NCBI GenBank assembly: GCA_050485385.1
Contig: JBJHBG010000047.1
Location: 1 to 34,639 of the forward strand
Source of the DNA: RECO01 sp050485385
Lineage (GTDB): Bacteria > Pseudomonadota > Alphaproteobacteria > Geminicoccales > Geminicoccaceae
Length of the DNA: 34,639 nt
Reading direction: 5' to 3'
Part shown: positions 32,801 to 34,639 of the stretch, piece after piece
Position numbering within the stretch: position 1 is the first letter of the stretch
Layout: each line of letters opens with the position of its first letter
Position numbers and translations under genes: made by a program
The notes under the pieces: model-generated
What the model saw: the letters and a program-made list of their open reading frames with translations, nothing else
The model's database searches: none
What the model was told of the DNA's origin: nothing

Positions 32801-33236
32801 AGCGCCCGAGCCAGTCCTCGACGCGCCGCTCGTTCTGGCCGAAATCCGAACGCCCGTAGATCGAGCGGCTGTAGATGCAGAGCGTGGCACCGTCCGGCGG
32901 CACCTCGACGAACGCGATCTGGATCACGTCGGGAAAGCGCAGGACGGCCGTTCGCTGCACGTAGAGATAGCGGTGGCCCTGGGCGTCCGCGGCGATCAGG
33001 CTGGTGCGCGGTTCCTCGCGCAAGGCATCCACCCAAAGCGCTTCCAGCTCTGCCAGGGACACCGGATAGACCGGCGGCTCGCGGTCGACCGTTGCCGTGG
33101 TGAGGTGGGCCGGGCAGACGAGGTAGGTATTGGGCGTGGTCGGCCGCTCCAGCATGGCGAGGTCAGCGAAGTGCTGTTCGCCGGGGCTGCAGGCGGTGAG
33201 CCAGGCGAGCATCAAGAGCAGCGATAAGGGGCGCAT
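32754..33236 (-). CDS. DUF1499-domain lipoprotein
   Basis: This 160-aa protein has a lipoprotein signal (MRPLSLLLMLAWLTAC, Cys16). The body fits DUF1499: EEPRTSLIAAD, QRTAVLRFPDVIQIAFVEV, and the closing CIYSRSIYGRSDFGQNERRV. The family has no established function. ATG 33236 lies 16 nt after the stop of the phosphoesterase gene, without a strong ribosome site. Its tail overlaps the transporter remnant on the opposite strand. Confidence 0.85.
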   Translation of the reverse strand: MRPLSLLLMLAWLTACSPGEQHFADLAMLERPTTPNTYLVCPAHLTTATVDREPPVYPVSLAELEALWVDALREEPRTSLIAADAQGHRYLYVQRTAVLRFPDVIQIAFVEVPPDGATLCIYSRSIYGRSDFGQNERRVEDWLGRFTPAAAPIAGDAATR

Positions 33237-33252
33237 GGAGCCGCAGCGGCGA

Positions 33253-34038
33253 TCATGGCGTGACGTGGACCCGTTCGATGGACGTGGCACGGCCGGTTGC
33301 CCGGTCGACCTCGACGGCGACGCCCCAGAGCTCGGCGGCGCCGTTCGCCGGCTCCATCCGCGGCCCCGGGAGATCGCTGGTGAAGCGCTGGATCGAGATG
33401 GCCTTGTCCATGCCGATGACGCTGTCGTAGTCGCCGCACATGCCGAGATCGGTAACGTAGGCGGTGCCCCCCGGCAACACCCGCGCATCGGCGGTGGGGC
33501 AGTGCGTATGGGTGCCCGCGACCAGCGTCGCCCGGCCGTCGAGATGATGGCCCATGGCCTGCTTCTCGGCGGTGATCTCGGCATGCACGTCGACGACGAC
33601 GGCAAGGTTGCCGGTCATGGGGTAGCGCTCCAGCAGCGCGTCGACGGCGCGGAAGGGGTGGTCGACCGGTTTCATGTGGATGCGGCCGAGGACCTGCACG
33701 ACCAGCACGCGCGCGCCGGTGGGCGTTTCCACCGCGGTCCAGCCGCGGCCGGGCGTGCCGCTCGCCATGTTGAGCGGACGGAGGAGCCGAGGATCGCCGT
33801 CGATGTAGGGGATCAGCTCGCGCTGGTCCCAGACGTGGTTGCCGGTGGTGATGACGTCGGCCCCGGCGCCGTAGAGCTCGTCGCAGATCTTCGGCGAGAT
33901 GCCGAAGCCGCCGGCCGCGTTCTCGCCGTTGACCACGACGACGTCGGCGCCAAGGTCGCGGCGGAGTGCGGGCAGCCGCTCGACCAGGAGCTGGCGGCCG
34001 CTGCGGCCGACCACGTCGCCCATGTGCAGGAGCCTCAT
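33253..34038 (-). CDS. YmdB-type metallophosphoesterase (TIGR00282)
   Basis: This 261-aa protein carries the di-metal site of the TIGR00282 family: Asp8 (MGDVVGRSG), Glu39-Asn40 (VNGENAAGG), Asn67-His68 (TTGNHVWD), His152 (VDVHAEITAEK), and His177/His179 (GTHTHCPTADA). Bacillus YmdB of this family hydrolyses cyclic nucleotides (2',3'-cNMP or cAMP). The ATG overlaps the stop of the cyclo-ligase gene (ATGA), so the two are coupled. The presence of a cyclase gene 2 kb away is noted but no functional link is shown. Confidence 0.93.
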   Translation of the reverse strand: MRLLHMGDVVGRSGRQLLVERLPALRRDLGADVVVVNGENAAGGFGISPKICDELYGAGADVITTGNHVWDQRELIPYIDGDPRLLRPLNMASGTPGRGWTAVETPTGARVLVVQVLGRIHMKPVDHPFRAVDALLERYPMTGNLAVVVDVHAEITAEKQAMGHHLDGRATLVAGTHTHCPTADARVLPGGTAYVTDLGMCGDYDSVIGMDKAISIQRFTSDLPGPRMEPANGAAELWGVAVEVDRATGRATSIERVHVTP

Positions 34039-34604
34039 CCGGCAGCGAAGGCCACGAGGCCCTCCTCGGTCGCGAGGTGGGTCAACCGCTGATCGAACTC
34101 GTCGTGCGGCAGCCGGTCGACGCGCTGGGCGGCGAAGACCACGCCGATCGCGGTGATCGGGTGCAGGCGTTCGATCGTCCGGTCGTAGAAGCCGCCGCCA
34201 TAGCCCAGCCGGTAGCCCTCCGCGTCGACGGCAAGGGCGGGGACCAGCAAGACGTCCGGCCGCAGTTCGGGCGCGCCGGCCGGCGGCTCCTCGACGCCGA
34301 AGCGCGCGGGCTCCAGCACCAGGGCGGGGGTCCAGCGGTGAAAGCACAGGGGCTCGCCGGGCCCGACGACCCGCGGCAACAGCGCCACGCGGCCTGCCTG
34401 GTGCCAGTCGGCCAGCAGGGGGCGGAGGTCGACCTCGCCGCCGAGGGGCCAGTACCCGGCCACGGCTGCGTCGGGCAAGCGCTCCAGAAAGGTCGCCAGA
34501 TGGCCGCGCAGCGCGGCGCCGGCGGCGGCCTGCTGGGCGGCGCTCAAGCGGGCGCGGCGGGCTCGCGCACGGCGCCGCGCCTCGGCCTTGGCGGCCGCAC
34601 TCAT
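34035..34604 (-). CDS. ygfA: 5-formyltetrahydrofolate cyclo-ligase
   Basis: This 189-aa enzyme converts 5-formyl-THF to 5,10-methenyl-THF using ATP. The signature LGYGGGFYDR is at residues 133-142. A basic N-terminus (RRRARARRARL) and VALPRV-like LLPRVV segment are typical. It is complete; only 35 nt of the window remain upstream, so the usual neighbours (zapA and 6S RNA in many Alphaproteobacteria) would lie outside. Confidence 0.95.
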   Translation of the reverse strand: MSAAAKAEARRRARARRARLSAAQQAAAGAALRGHLATFLERLPDAAVAGYWPLGGEVDLRPLLADWHQAGRVALLPRVVGPGEPLCFHRWTPALVLEPARFGVEEPPAGAPELRPDVLLVPALAVDAEGYRLGYGGGFYDRTIERLHPITAIGVVFAAQRVDRLPHDEFDQRLTHLATEEGLVAFAAG

Positions 34605-34639
34605 CGAGGCGCGAATTCCGGGTGACGGGAGCCACCTCG

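Overview
The window is GC-rich bacterial DNA with densely packed genes, many GTG and TTG starts and frequent stop/start overlaps. The order TIGR02300 protein - aroA - cmk - rpsA - ihfB - lapA - pyrF - trpF - trpB - trpA - accD - folC is a typical alphaproteobacterial arrangement. A CheZ-type phosphatase, a CP4-like class II EPSP synthase and two VPLPA-type CTERM exported proteins point to a free-living, probably motile alphaproteobacterium, perhaps Rhodospirillales-like. The genus cannot be read from the sequence. No rRNA, tRNA, CRISPR array, phage or insertion sequence was recognised. The first ~90 bases are G/C homopolymer, most likely a contig-edge artefact.

Layout. (1) 225-1579, minus: an exported VPLPA-CTERM protein and a lipoprotein with pentapeptide Gly/Asn/Asp repeats. 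(2) 1580-2077: a regulatory intergenic region with a perfect 14-bp inverted repeat and a candidate leucine leader peptide with mutually exclusive hairpins ahead of leuA (2078-3622). (3) 3717-9317, plus: the rod-shape cluster mreB, mreC, mreD, mrdA (PBP2), rodA. (4) 9348-16988, minus: cheZ-like, then (in transcription order from the right) an orphan 66-codon ORF, a sarcosine/N-methyltryptophan-oxidase-like flavoenzyme, pyrF, trpF, trpB, trpA, accD, folC. (5) 16995-21676, minus: lapA, ihfB, rpsA, cmk, aroA, with the TIGR02300 zinc-ribbon gene divergent. (6) 22208-26135, minus: a fused 5-oxoprolinase/hydantoinase followed by two tiny single-span membrane proteins that the ORF size cut-off would miss. 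(7) 26266-29232: DUF454, EVE, an EamA transporter and lrgA/lrgB. (8) 29309-34604: a second VPLPA-CTERM protein, a class III nucleotide cyclase coupled to an EamA transporter, a double-pseudogene deletion scar, a DUF1499 lipoprotein, a YmdB-type phosphoesterase and 5-formyltetrahydrofolate cyclo-ligase.

Most of the window is core metabolism and envelope growth. MreBCD, PBP2 and RodA form the elongasome. The pyrF-trpFBA-accD-folC genes are chained with gaps of 0-7 nt behind a single good sigma-70-like promoter at 15601-15628. The accessory signals worth following are the leuA leader, the paralogous mini-membrane proteins, the exosortase-type substrates without a visible exosortase, the repeat-bearing lipoprotein, and the fused remnants of a hydrolase and a transporter.
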